This document shows, in pieces, positions 16,514 through 25,062 of a stretch of DNA of 64,000 nucleotides. Source of the stretch: Tindallia californiensis (GTDB taxonomy: Bacteria; Bacillota; Clostridia; Peptostreptococcales; Tindalliaceae); the NCBI RefSeq assembly GCF_900107405.1, contig NZ_FNPV01000002.1, positions 248,001 through 312,000 of the forward strand, given 5' to 3'. The notes below the pieces were generated by a model, which saw only the letters and a list, made by a program, of their open reading frames with translations, searched no databases and had not been told where the DNA came from. Positions within the stretch are counted from its first letter, which is position 1; each line of letters opens with the position of its first letter. The translations under genes were made by a program, and so were the position numbers.

Positions 16514-18061
16514 TTATAAATACATGGTGACACCTGGTCCAAGAGGTAATCCAAGTACCGCCCAAACAATAAACATAATGGTCCAGCCAACCATAAACAC
16601 AATGGAATAAGGTAGCATGGATGAGATCAACGTACCAATGCCTGTATTCTCATCATACTTTTTAGCAAAAGCAACGATGATTGCAAAGTAAGACATCAGT
16701 GGTGTAATAATATTGGTCACAGAGTCACCAATACGATATGCCAGCTGAGTTAATTCCGGCGTATAACCAACAGCCATCAGCATTGGCACAAATACCGGCG
16801 CCATAATGGCCCATTTCGCCGAAGCACTACCAATAAACAGGTTGATAAAACCAGAAACAATGATAAATCCAATGAGCATCGGAATACCCGTCATTCCAGT
16901 AGCTTCCAAAAAGTCTGCCCCTTTAACAGCTAGAATAGTTCCCAAATTACTCCAGCTAAAGTAAGCAACAAACTGGCCAGCCGCAAAGGCCAGCACAAGG
17001 TAACCACCCATTGACGCCATGGCTTTACCCATAAATCCAGCAACGTCTTTATCGCTTTTCACCGACCCAGCAGCAATACCATAGGCAATACCGGGAACCA
17101 AGAAGAATAACGCAATAATAGGTACCAAGCCTGCCATAAATGCTGATCCTGCCAAAATCTGACCGTCATCTGCTCTCAAGACAGCATTTTCTGGAGCAAC
17201 CAGCGCCAGTATAATTCCGATAAATACCACCAAAGAAATACCTGCCCATTTCAAGCCTTTGGTTTCGTTTTCAGCTACTTGATCAATACTTACTTCTGTA
17301 TCGCCTTTATATTCACCCAGTCTCGGTTCAACAATCCGTTCTGTTACTAGGGTACCCAGTACCGTGATAACAAAAGTAGATGCAATCATAAAGTACCAGT
17401 TTGCCGTAGGATCCACCGTATAATCCGGCTGCCACATTTGAGCGGCTTGTTGACTAATGCCTCCCAAGAGAGGATCAATGGTACCAACTAAAAGGTTTGC
17501 ACTAAATCCACCAGACACTCCCGCAAAAGCAGCTGCCAGTCCTGCCAATGGATGTCGTCCAAAGTTTAGAAAAATCAAGGCTCCAAGTGGTACAAGTACA
17601 ACATAACCAGCATCAGAAGCAATGTTGGACATGATTCCAGCAAATACAACAACAACCGTAACTAGTTTTTTAGGTGTCGATAAAACTAGTTTTCTTAAAG
17701 CCGCCTGAATTAGCCCGGTACCTTCTGCTACACCAACCCCTAGCATTGCTACTAAAACAGTTCCCAGCGGAGCGAAGCCTGTAAAGTTTGTTACTGCTTC
17801 TGAGAAAATTCGTCTTATCCCTTCTGCCGAAAGAAGGCTGACAGCGGTTACTACTACTTCTTCCATTTCACCTGTGCCAATAACGATCCGTTCAAAAGTT
17901 ACGGACACACCTGCCTGCGCTGCAAAGAAAGAAATTACAATGACAGCCAAACTAAAAAGCGCAAACAAGGTCACAGGATGAGGTAATCGATTTCCTACCA
18001 CTTCTACCATATCAAGAAACCGATTAAAAAGACCTTTTTTTCGTTTTACTTCTTGACTCAT
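16514..18061 (-). CDS. AbgT-family transporter
   Basis: 515 residues from the ATG that follows AGGAGTG. About eleven membrane helices with the AbgT signatures GNRLPHPVTLFALFSL, NIASDAGYVVLVPLGALIF, GGFSANLLVGTIDPLLGGISQ and the late GDSVTNIITPLMSYF. Members import p-aminobenzoyl-glutamate or export sulfonamides, driven by an ion gradient. The M20 peptidase at 46574 is the kind of enzyme that would cleave such a substrate, but it is 28 kb away. It has its own promoter with a dyad over the -10 element, so it is probably regulated singly. Confidence 0.9.
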   Translation of the reverse strand: MSQEVKRKKGLFNRFLDMVEVVGNRLPHPVTLFALFSLAVIVISFFAAQAGVSVTFERIVIGTGEMEEVVVTAVSLLSAEGIRRIFSEAVTNFTGFAPLGTVLVAMLGVGVAEGTGLIQAALRKLVLSTPKKLVTVVVVFAGIMSNIASDAGYVVLVPLGALIFLNFGRHPLAGLAAAFAGVSGGFSANLLVGTIDPLLGGISQQAAQMWQPDYTVDPTANWYFMIASTFVITVLGTLVTERIVEPRLGEYKGDTEVSIDQVAENETKGLKWAGISLVVFIGIILALVAPENAVLRADDGQILAGSAFMAGLVPIIALFFLVPGIAYGIAAGSVKSDKDVAGFMGKAMASMGGYLVLAFAAGQFVAYFSWSNLGTILAVKGADFLEATGMTGIPMLIGFIIVSGFINLFIGSASAKWAIMAPVFVPMLMAVGYTPELTQLAYRIGDSVTNIITPLMSYFAIIVAFAKKYDENTGIGTLISSMLPYSIVFMVGWTIMFIVWAVLGLPLGPGVTMYL

Positions 18062-18112
18062 TTTTTCACTCCTATCTCCCATTTAATTTTTTCCGAAAAT
18101 AATGATAAAAAA

Positions 18113-18151
18113 ATACTCTTTTTCGCATTTTCGGATGTGCAATAAGAGTAT
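18113..18151. promoter_or_regulatory. 39-bp dyad over the abgT-like promoter, candidate operator
   Basis: Outer arms ATACTCTT and AAGAGTAT are perfect; inner arms are partly complementary (TTCGCA with TGTGCAA). The right arm covers the minus-strand -10 box, so protein bound there would block initiation. Confidence 0.45.
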
Positions 18152-18175
18152 ATTCAAGAACATGACTCGTGTCAA
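18147..18175 (-). promoter_or_regulatory. Promoter of the abgT-like gene
   Basis: Minus strand TTGACA, 17-base spacer, TATACT, giving a start near 18140 and an ~80-base leader before the gene. Confidence 0.75.
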
Positions 18176-18268
18176 CTATCAGAATTTTTTATCATTGATG
18201 TGCCACTTTCTCAAACTCTGTTTTATCAATCAATCCCAAATTTACTAAAAATTTTTAGTCATTAAAAA

Positions 18269-18303
18269 AAACCTTTTGTCCACGCATCGCGGACAAAAGG
18301 TTT
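18269..18303 (-). terminator. Terminator after recD2
   Basis: AAACCTTTTGTCC / GGACAAAAGGTTT stem with eight T on the minus strand, just past the recD2 stop. Confidence 0.8.
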
Positions 18304-18310
18304 CGTCACA

Positions 18311-20446
18311 TTAATGATTCTGTTCTATAATGCGTGTATCTAACAATGTGTTTCGGTCTTTTACCTTGTTGTTTTTTACTGCCATGGCAATCGCTTTTTT
18401 AGATCCGATTAAAACCAGTACTTTTTTTGCTCTCGTCACGCAGGTATACAATAAGTTCCTCTGCAACATCATAAAATGTTGGGTTGATATAGGCGCTATC
18501 ACAACCGGGTACTCACTTCCTTGACTTTTATGAACCGTCATGGCATACGCTAATACAATTTCATCTAACTCTGTATCCTGATATTCTTTCACAAGTCCAT
18601 CAAAATGAATATAGACTTTTCGATTTATTTCATCAATGCCTGTAATCCGACCAATATCTCCATTAAATATATTTTTATCGTAATTATTTCGAATCTGCAT
18701 CACTTTATCCATCAATCTATAGGTGGTGCCACCATATTTTATCATTTTCTCCTGAGGATTCAAATGCTCTTGAAGCAACTGATTTAACTGATAAGCTCCC
18801 GTGGAACCTCTTTGCATCGGACAAAGGATTTGAATATCATTAATTGGATCAATCCCAAAGTATTCCGGCAGCCTTTTTTGGCATAGCGAAAGAATTTTAT
18901 CTGGAATTTCCTCAGGTTCATCGGATTCAATGAAGAAAAAGTCTCGATTTTTCCTCCCCTTTAAGTAAGGAAACTCTCCGTCATTAATGCGATGAGCATT
19001 GGTAATGATCAAACTACCTCTTGCCTGACGAAATATTTGCTCCAGCTTAACGACAGGTATGCAGGAAGAACTAATAAAATCTTTCAAAACATTACCCGGA
19101 CCAACCGATGGTAATTGATCCACATCACCTACCAGTATCAACACCGTATCATTCTTAAGGGCTTTTACCAAGTGATTTGTAAGGACAATATCCAGCATGG
19201 ATGCCTCATCAACAATCAACACATCGCATTGTAAAGGATATTCTTTATTCTTTTGAAATCCTTCACCGGGCTTGTACTCTAGCATTCTATGTATTGTTTT
19301 GGCATGCCGCCTTGTTGTCTCTGATAGTCTTTTCGCAGCTCTTCCTGTAGGTGCACATAACATCACTTTCGCTCCTAAGTGTTCAAAAGCTTTTATAATA
19401 GCAAGTGTCGTAGTTGTTTTTCCAGTTCCGGGCCCCCCTGTTAAAATCATCATTTTCGATCGGATGGCTGTATGAATTGCCTGAAGCTGTATCTCGTGGT
19501 ATTGAATTCTTCGATTTTCCTCCTTCACTATTTTTTCCACATCCGAATCTTTATACTTCGAAGGATTTACCATTATTTCCGAAACCTTTTGAGCTACTTT
19601 CACTTCGCTATGATAAAACACCGGTAAATAAATAGCGTTTTCTTTATCAGCAATAATATTTCCATTTTCAATCATTTTTTTTATGCTATCCCGAACGATC
19701 TCTTCACCAGCATCCAGTATAGACATCGCGGCTTTTATCAACTGATCCTCTCTTGCATAGCAATGCCCTTCACCTGACAGCTCAGAAAGTACATATTTAA
19801 GTCCAGATTGAATTCTTACTGGCGAGTCATTTTCAAATCCCATATGCTTAGCAATTTGGTCTGCCGTTTTAAAACCGATTCCCCATATATCATCTGCTAA
19901 TCGATACGGATTTTCCCGCACGATAGAAACACTGTCTTTTCCATAAGCTTTGTATATTTTCACCGCATAGGCTGTCGATACGCCATGAGACTGAAGGAAC
20001 AGCATCACATTCTTAATATCCTTTTGTGATTCCCATGCTTCTTTGATCATTATAGCCCGTTTGGAACCAATTCCTTCAACCTCTACCAGCCGCTCAGGCT
20101 GATGATCTAACACATGGATGGTTTCATCTCCAAAGTGCGCTACGATTCTTTTTGCATTCACCGGCCCTACTCCATGGATCAATCCGCTTCCTAAATACTT
20201 TTCAATCCCCTTACGGGTAGCAGGAATTTTTTCTTTAAATTCAGTGGTCTGGAACTGTTTTCCATATTTCGTATCTACTTTCCAACTTCCTTTTATTTCC
20301 AAAACTGACCCCACATTGATATGTCCCATTATACCTACTACAGTCACTAGATCCTTCAACCCTTTAGCTTTTGCTTTAAGAACAACATAGCCATTCTTTT
20401 CGTTCAGAAAGGTAATTCGTTCTACTAAGACATTAAGAGTTTCCAT
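18311..20446 (-). CDS. recD2: ATP-dependent 5'-3' DNA helicase RecD2
   Basis: 711 residues using the ATG (METLNV) after AAAGGA. The long N-terminal part has the OB-like and helix-hairpin-helix repeats typical of RecD2 (GIEKYLGSGLIHGVG, VEGIGSKRA, GIGFKTADQIA). The superfamily 1B core follows: Walker A GGPGTGKTTT, APTGRAAKRL, DEASMLD, GDVDQLPSVGPG, and a C-terminal VHKSQGSEYP motif. RecD2 works without RecBC in DNA repair and replication-fork maintenance. It ends the run LolA-like, sortase, GNAT-nitrilase, recD2; the genes are close but unrelated in function. Confidence 0.95.
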   Translation of the reverse strand: METLNVLVERITFLNEKNGYVVLKAKAKGLKDLVTVVGIMGHINVGSVLEIKGSWKVDTKYGKQFQTTEFKEKIPATRKGIEKYLGSGLIHGVGPVNAKRIVAHFGDETIHVLDHQPERLVEVEGIGSKRAIMIKEAWESQKDIKNVMLFLQSHGVSTAYAVKIYKAYGKDSVSIVRENPYRLADDIWGIGFKTADQIAKHMGFENDSPVRIQSGLKYVLSELSGEGHCYAREDQLIKAAMSILDAGEEIVRDSIKKMIENGNIIADKENAIYLPVFYHSEVKVAQKVSEIMVNPSKYKDSDVEKIVKEENRRIQYHEIQLQAIHTAIRSKMMILTGGPGTGKTTTTLAIIKAFEHLGAKVMLCAPTGRAAKRLSETTRRHAKTIHRMLEYKPGEGFQKNKEYPLQCDVLIVDEASMLDIVLTNHLVKALKNDTVLILVGDVDQLPSVGPGNVLKDFISSSCIPVVKLEQIFRQARGSLIITNAHRINDGEFPYLKGRKNRDFFFIESDEPEEIPDKILSLCQKRLPEYFGIDPINDIQILCPMQRGSTGAYQLNQLLQEHLNPQEKMIKYGGTTYRLMDKVMQIRNNYDKNIFNGDIGRITGIDEINRKVYIHFDGLVKEYQDTELDEIVLAYAMTVHKSQGSEYPVVIAPISTQHFMMLQRNLLYTCVTRAKKVLVLIGSKKAIAMAVKNNKVKDRNTLLDTRIIEQNH

Positions 20447-20488
20447 CGCTTGTTCCTTTCTTTTTTGATGCATTATTTTACTTTTCGC

Positions 20489-22024
20489 TTATTTTACCGG
20501 ATATGTTTCATACAGGTCATTTCGTCTGTCTTTAAGCTGAGTAACGGTACCAGTTTTTCTATTGCGTCTTAATATTTCCAAGTCTACATCCCCAACAACA
20601 ATGGTTTCAATATTTGGCGTACACTCGCCTACAATGCCGTCACGAGCAAAGGAAAAATCCGAAGGTGCAAAAATTCCAGATTGTGCATACTGCATATCCG
20701 CTTTCTCCACATGTGTCAAATTTCCAACCGTTCCTGCTATAACCGTATATACCTGATTTTCTACCGCTCTGGCCTGAGAGCAATAACGAACTCGTAAATA
20801 TCCTTGGCGATCATCTGTACAAAAGGGGACAAATACAATATTTGCTCCTTTTTCCATCACCATTCGAGACAGCTCCGGAAATTGAATATCATAACAAATT
20901 AAAATGGCTATTTTTCCTCTATCTGTATCAAAGACATTGACCTCGTTGCCCGGCTGTAGTCCCCACCACTTTTTTTCCTCTGGAGTGATGTGTATTTTAT
21001 ATTGTTTATCAATCTTTCCATTCCGGTGAAACAAGTATGAAACATTGTATATAGAACCTTCTTCTTCTACAAAATGGGATCCACCAACAATATTCACATT
21101 GTTTTTTACCGCCAGCTCAGAAAATAACAGAATATATCTTTCCGTATATTCTGTTAACCTGCGAACCTGTTTGCTAGGAATTCGCTCATTTAAGAAAGAA
21201 AGCAATTGCACCGTAAAGGATTCTGGAAATACAACAAAATCACTTTCATATATCGCACTAGTTTCAACATAATATTCACATTGCCTAGCAAATTCTTCAA
21301 AAGAATCAACCCTTTTCAGGCTATATTGAACAGCGCATATCCTGACAGGAAAAGCTCTGATAAAGTGCCTTTTTGATTTCGGAAGATAGTCTACATTGCT
21401 CCATTCTAACAGAACAGCATGATGTAAAGACGCTTGATCATCCTCTAGGTATTCAGAAATAATTCTTTTCACGACAAACTCATTCATTATATGAAACGTT
21501 AACACAGGATCATATATTTCTCGCTTAACGACTTGCTGAACATACTCTCTTGGCTTCATGGTTTTGGCGTATTTATGATAATAAGGTATTCGTCCACCAA
21601 TAATCATTCCTTTTAAGTTCAGTTCTTCCACTAATTCTTTTCTTGCTTCATAAAGTCTTGTACCGATTTTAAGTCGCCTATATTCCGGATGTACCATCAT
21701 TGCAATACCATATAGATGGAGCCCATCCGGGTCGTGATTGGTTATATATCCAAAATCACATATTTCATCAAAGTTATGTGTATCCTCATACTGCTCAAAA
21801 TCTATTATCAAGCTAGAGGAGGCTCCAATAATTTTCCCATCATACTCAACGCAATGCTGACCTTCCTGAAAAACGGCTATCTGACTTTCTAGGTGATCCT
21901 TTTCCCATGGATCCATTTTAGGAAAGCAAATTTGGGACAATTCAACTACCGCAAGAATATCTTCCTGTCGGACATTTCTTACAATAAGATTTTTTTCCAT
22001 CTGTTGTAAGTTTATCTGTTCCAA
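20489..22024 (-). CDS. GNAT acetyltransferase fused to a carbon-nitrogen hydrolase
   Basis: About 511 residues. I chose TTG at 22024, 8 bases after AAGGAG; GTG at 22033 touches the ribosome site. Residues ~10-190 form a GNAT domain (MMVHPEYRRLKIGTRLYEARKELV is the acetyl-CoA loop). Residues ~220-500 are a nitrilase-superfamily amidase with the Glu in FPESF, the Lys in QYKIHITPEE and the nucleophilic Cys in AILICYDIQFPE. This fused architecture is widespread in bacteria but its substrate is not known to me. It probably hydrolyses an amide and acetylates an amine of related metabolites. Confidence 0.88.
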   Translation of the reverse strand: MEQINLQQMEKNLIVRNVRQEDILAVVELSQICFPKMDPWEKDHLESQIAVFQEGQHCVEYDGKIIGASSSLIIDFEQYEDTHNFDEICDFGYITNHDPDGLHLYGIAMMVHPEYRRLKIGTRLYEARKELVEELNLKGMIIGGRIPYYHKYAKTMKPREYVQQVVKREIYDPVLTFHIMNEFVVKRIISEYLEDDQASLHHAVLLEWSNVDYLPKSKRHFIRAFPVRICAVQYSLKRVDSFEEFARQCEYYVETSAIYESDFVVFPESFTVQLLSFLNERIPSKQVRRLTEYTERYILLFSELAVKNNVNIVGGSHFVEEEGSIYNVSYLFHRNGKIDKQYKIHITPEEKKWWGLQPGNEVNVFDTDRGKIAILICYDIQFPELSRMVMEKGANIVFVPFCTDDRQGYLRVRYCSQARAVENQVYTVIAGTVGNLTHVEKADMQYAQSGIFAPSDFSFARDGIVGECTPNIETIVVGDVDLEILRRNRKTGTVTQLKDRRNDLYETYPVK

Positions 22025-22079
22025 CGAAACCACTCCTTCTTTAGCATTAGCAACTATAGTATAACATTGATCCCTTATG

Positions 22080-22703
22080 TTACAAAGGGGTTGTATGCTT
22101 GTGACTAGAAAAAATAACCAGTCTGTGAGTAGCTCTGGCTATCGGTGTACACGTCACCAATGTCAAAATCCTTTCTCTATTACTCCCCATCATAATCCAT
22201 AGTTCTGACGGTTCAACAAAAGTAATTGATTCCACCTCATACACATGTCTATATTGTTCATCTTCAAAGGTAATTTCATCTCCTACTTTCAACTCATCTA
22301 GCCGGTTAAAATGACTTCCAAATTGATACATACGATGACCCGTAATCACTGTATTACCTGAATCCCCCGGCAAATCACTACTAATCATTCGTGCAAGACT
22401 CTTATTTAGGTTAGCCGGACTGGCATTTTCAACAACCTGCATCTCTAAAGCTATCACAGGAATCTTTAACGTCCCAATATTTTCACCGTATGTATAGGGT
22501 GATTCTTTTTGCAAATCATCTAATTTTGATTCATAAGGTTCTTTCTTTTCTATTGGCTCAATCATCTCTTTTTCTTGTTTTTCTACAGTCTCTTCCAATT
22601 CTTCAAAAAAAACTTCTTCTCTCTGCAACCAGTATCTATTTGCAATTACCAACATTATCCCTAAGAAAACAATTGCTACCACCATTACTTTCTTGCCTTT
22701 CAT
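22080..22703 (-). CDS. Sortase, class D-like
   Basis: 207 residues starting at the ATG after AAGGGG. It has an N-terminal membrane anchor (VMVVAIVFLGIMLVIANRYW), an acidic linker, then the sortase barrel starting at IGTLKIPVI. Catalytic residues are all visible: His in TVITGHRM, Cys in LTLVTCTP, Arg in ATHRLVIFS. Sortases attach secreted proteins bearing an LPxTG-like motif to peptidoglycan or polymerise pili. No protein with an LPxTG-type sorting tail is encoded in the window. The gene directly upstream encodes a secreted LolA-like protein, a pairing worth noting. Confidence 0.9.
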   Translation of the reverse strand: MKGKKVMVVAIVFLGIMLVIANRYWLQREEVFFEELEETVEKQEKEMIEPIEKKEPYESKLDDLQKESPYTYGENIGTLKIPVIALEMQVVENASPANLNKSLARMISSDLPGDSGNTVITGHRMYQFGSHFNRLDELKVGDEITFEDEQYRHVYEVESITFVEPSELWIMMGSNRERILTLVTCTPIARATHRLVIFSSHKHTTPL

Positions 22704-22734
22704 TATTTCCCCTTCTTTCATCTGGCATTCATTA

Positions 22735-23406
22735 TCAATTAAATTGTATTTCTTTAACTATTTTTAGCTCTTGCGGTAATTGAAATATCTCTTGCGAAAA
22801 AGGCCCTTCCTGGATTTCTGTATAAATACGGCGGTGAACCCTGCCATCAGCCATATGCATCTCTTCTTTTAATGGCAATCCCAACTCTTTAGAAATCCAA
22901 ACACGGTATACTTCTTCATTCCCGCCATGAGTTGATTTGTTTTCCAGCCGATACACTGGTTGATTCTGATAAACAAGCTCTTCAACTGAAGATACTTTTT
23001 CTATAAACGTCTGATCAAATCGATTCTCTGCTACAGCATATCTAGTTTCATCCAGGTCCTGTGGTAATAATTCCACATCTGTATAGTAATAGACAATTCC
23101 TTCATTTGCTTTGGGATCTATTTGATAAAAAGCTCCGTCTGTCTGTCTCGTCAACAAAACCATTGTTTCTCCGTTTATTGAATTTGTCATCTCGACTCGC
23201 CGATGGTAGCCTTGATGCCAAACTTGCATAATACCTATATGATTATTAGAAAACTTATACGGTGTTTTATAGTAATAACCCTCTAAATCCCGAGACTTTT
23301 GCAATACTTGTTGCCAGCTATCAGCCGAACTGTTTGTCACATTAAAAGTGATTAAGACGAATGCTGTTAAAATACTGATGATGAAGAAACGTTTCCTTGT
23401 CATCAT
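22735..23406 (-). CDS. Secreted LolA-like fold protein (hypothetical)
   Basis: 223 residues with a signal sequence (KRFFIISILTAFVLITFNVTNSSADS; cleavage after the Ala-Asp region is plausible). The mature part alternates short beta strands, e.g. GIMQVWHQGYHRRVEMTN, MVLLTRQTDGAFYQIDP, VYRVWISKELGLPLKEEM. That pattern resembles the LolA/LppX/MucB half-barrel that carries lipids or lipoproteins. There is no lipobox Cys and no LPxTG tail. It sits 31 bases upstream of the sortase gene, so the two are likely co-transcribed. Fold assignment is by pattern and moderate; function unknown. Confidence 0.6.
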   Translation of the reverse strand: MMTRKRFFIISILTAFVLITFNVTNSSADSWQQVLQKSRDLEGYYYKTPYKFSNNHIGIMQVWHQGYHRRVEMTNSINGETMVLLTRQTDGAFYQIDPKANEGIVYYYTDVELLPQDLDETRYAVAENRFDQTFIEKVSSVEELVYQNQPVYRLENKSTHGGNEEVYRVWISKELGLPLKEEMHMADGRVHRRIYTEIQEGPFSQEIFQLPQELKIVKEIQFN

Positions 23407-23513
23407 ATCCCTTCTTTCTTTTTTCAGAATCGCTGCTTTAAAAATAATTTTTAGTAATACTATCCTTCGGTTAAATACCCTTAAATCAATCTTTCCTCAC
23501 AAAATAATAAATG

Positions 23514-23543
23514 AAAAAGAGTGTGGTAAACCACACTCTTTTT
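23514..23543. terminator. Strong bidirectional terminator
   Basis: AAAAAGAGTGTGG, TAAA loop, CCACACTCTTTTT; perfect 13-bp stem. It ends the HDOD gene and insulates the LolA-like/sortase operon. Confidence 0.85.
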
Positions 23544-23565
23544 CGTTTCTATTGATTCATATTAT

Positions 23566-24414
23566 TTAATGATGAAAGGATTCCTCATCACTTGTTACAT
23601 CAATTAAATCAGAAAGAATTTCCTGTAACTGCGACTCTGTTAAATTTAGTTTTTCCATTGCATTAGCAGAAAAAGAATATTGCAATCCGTCTGCCCCCAT
23701 ATGAACTCCCAGCATCATCACCGTTGCATCCGCCACATGAGTAATAGCTACTAGCTTTTCATTAATGTTGGCTTGCTCCGGTTCATGATGATAGGCTATA
23801 GCCTCTACCAACGCATCAGGAAGATTCCATTTTTCTGCAATCTTAGCTCCTATCTGGCCATGATGAAATCCAAGAACACTTTCTTCTGCTTGCATAAAAG
23901 AAATTTGATCTCTTTCCACCGCTTCTTGTACCGCTGACATTTCACTTGTTAAATAATGGTTTAGTATTACTTTTCCAACATCTCTTAAAAGTCCAGCTAC
24001 ATAAGCTTCGTCAGGTCTCGGATAGCGTGTTTTTTTTGCAATTAATCGGGCTGCAATAGCACATGTTTGAGATTGGCTCCATAGAGCTTCTTTTTCCATT
24101 GCATACCCAGGAAGCTCTCGAGCCATCATTTTACTTACCGTCGCTGCAAGTGCAATGCTTTTAATAGCCTGAAAGCCCAGCACAACGGTTGCCTGTGATA
24201 TCGTGCTGATTTTTCTAGAGTATCCATAATGCGTTGAATTAGCGAAACGTAGCACCCTAGCTGTAAGGCTCTGATCTTTCGTAATTTCCTTCTCAATATC
24301 TTGTACGGTCGAATCTGGATCTTCTGTTAACCTAATAATATTACTGACAGTCATTGGAAAAGCGGGAATATCTTGAACACGATCAATTACTTCCTGAATG
24401 GAAATTTTTTTCAT
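23566..24414 (-). CDS. HDOD domain protein
   Basis: 282 residues. A single HDOD domain (an HD-related fold used in signalling) with IPAFPMTVSNIIRLTEDPDST, LTARVLRFANSTHYG, ISQATVVLGFQAIKSIALA, AGLLRDVGKVILN and FHHGQIGAKIAEKWNLP. The usual HD metal pair is only partly present (RDVGK in place of HDIGK), as is normal in HDOD proteins, so catalytic activity is unlikely. Such proteins often act near c-di-GMP and chemotaxis circuits; three diguanylate cyclases lie in the window but none is adjacent. Confidence 0.87.
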   Translation of the reverse strand: MKKISIQEVIDRVQDIPAFPMTVSNIIRLTEDPDSTVQDIEKEITKDQSLTARVLRFANSTHYGYSRKISTISQATVVLGFQAIKSIALAATVSKMMARELPGYAMEKEALWSQSQTCAIAARLIAKKTRYPRPDEAYVAGLLRDVGKVILNHYLTSEMSAVQEAVERDQISFMQAEESVLGFHHGQIGAKIAEKWNLPDALVEAIAYHHEPEQANINEKLVAITHVADATVMMLGVHMGADGLQYSFSANAMEKLNLTESQLQEILSDLIDVTSDEESFHH

Positions 24415-24525
24415 CGAATCGCTTCCTTTCCATATTATTCTATACCCAATCTAAACCCTACACTTATGTAGTTAGGTTGAATCGTTTATCCAGCATCTCA
24501 CACCAGGTTACTAATGACCTTATTA

Positions 24526-25026
24526 CTATAATTCTACGATTTTGTATGGATTTCCGCTCCACTCAAGAAATTTAATTAAGTCAGCATATTTAATGGATAA
24601 GGTAGCTCGATTGTCGTTGGGATGGAAAGTAATCAGTTCATGAACTTCTGTAACTTTATCTAATAATACTAGCGTTTCATTATTCGTATCGTTCACTAAA
24701 CCAAAAGGACTAACAGAACCCGGGACTACTCCCAGATATTTTTTCAATCTTTCAGGAGAACCAAAACTCAAATTTCCGTAACCTAGTTTTTTGCCTGTTG
24801 CTTTAATTTTTAAGGGTTTTTCGTTTTCTGTAATCATTAGAAAATGTCGATCCCCTTTATAGTTACGAAGAAACAAGTTTTTACAATGTAACCCTTCGAT
24901 TCCATCTGCATATTTTTTTGCATCTTCCACCGTGTTCGCCGGAGGATGTTCATGGTACGTATAGACGATATTCAATTCATTTAAGACATCTAACACTTTT
25001 TTTACTTCCGGATTGTTCTTTGGCAT
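24526..25026 (-). CDS. Prolyl-tRNA deacylase-like protein (ProX/PrdX family)
   Basis: 166 residues, the free-standing YbaK/INS-like editing domain. It contains YTYHEHPPANTVEDA, KNLFLRNYKGDRHFLMI, LSFGSPERLKKYLGVVPGSVSPFGL and VHELITFHPNDNRATLSI; the GSVSPFG loop is typical of enzymes that deacylate mischarged tRNA-Pro. Relatives hydrolyse Ala-tRNA(Pro). In proline-reducing clostridia the homologue is called PrdX, but no proline reductase genes are present here. Cytosolic, monocistronic or followed by the HDOD gene. Confidence 0.85.
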   Translation of the reverse strand: MPKNNPEVKKVLDVLNELNIVYTYHEHPPANTVEDAKKYADGIEGLHCKNLFLRNYKGDRHFLMITENEKPLKIKATGKKLGYGNLSFGSPERLKKYLGVVPGSVSPFGLVNDTNNETLVLLDKVTEVHELITFHPNDNRATLSIKYADLIKFLEWSGNPYKIVEL

Positions 25027-25062
25027 CTAGTATCTTTCCTTTCTGTCTGCATAAATTATATG

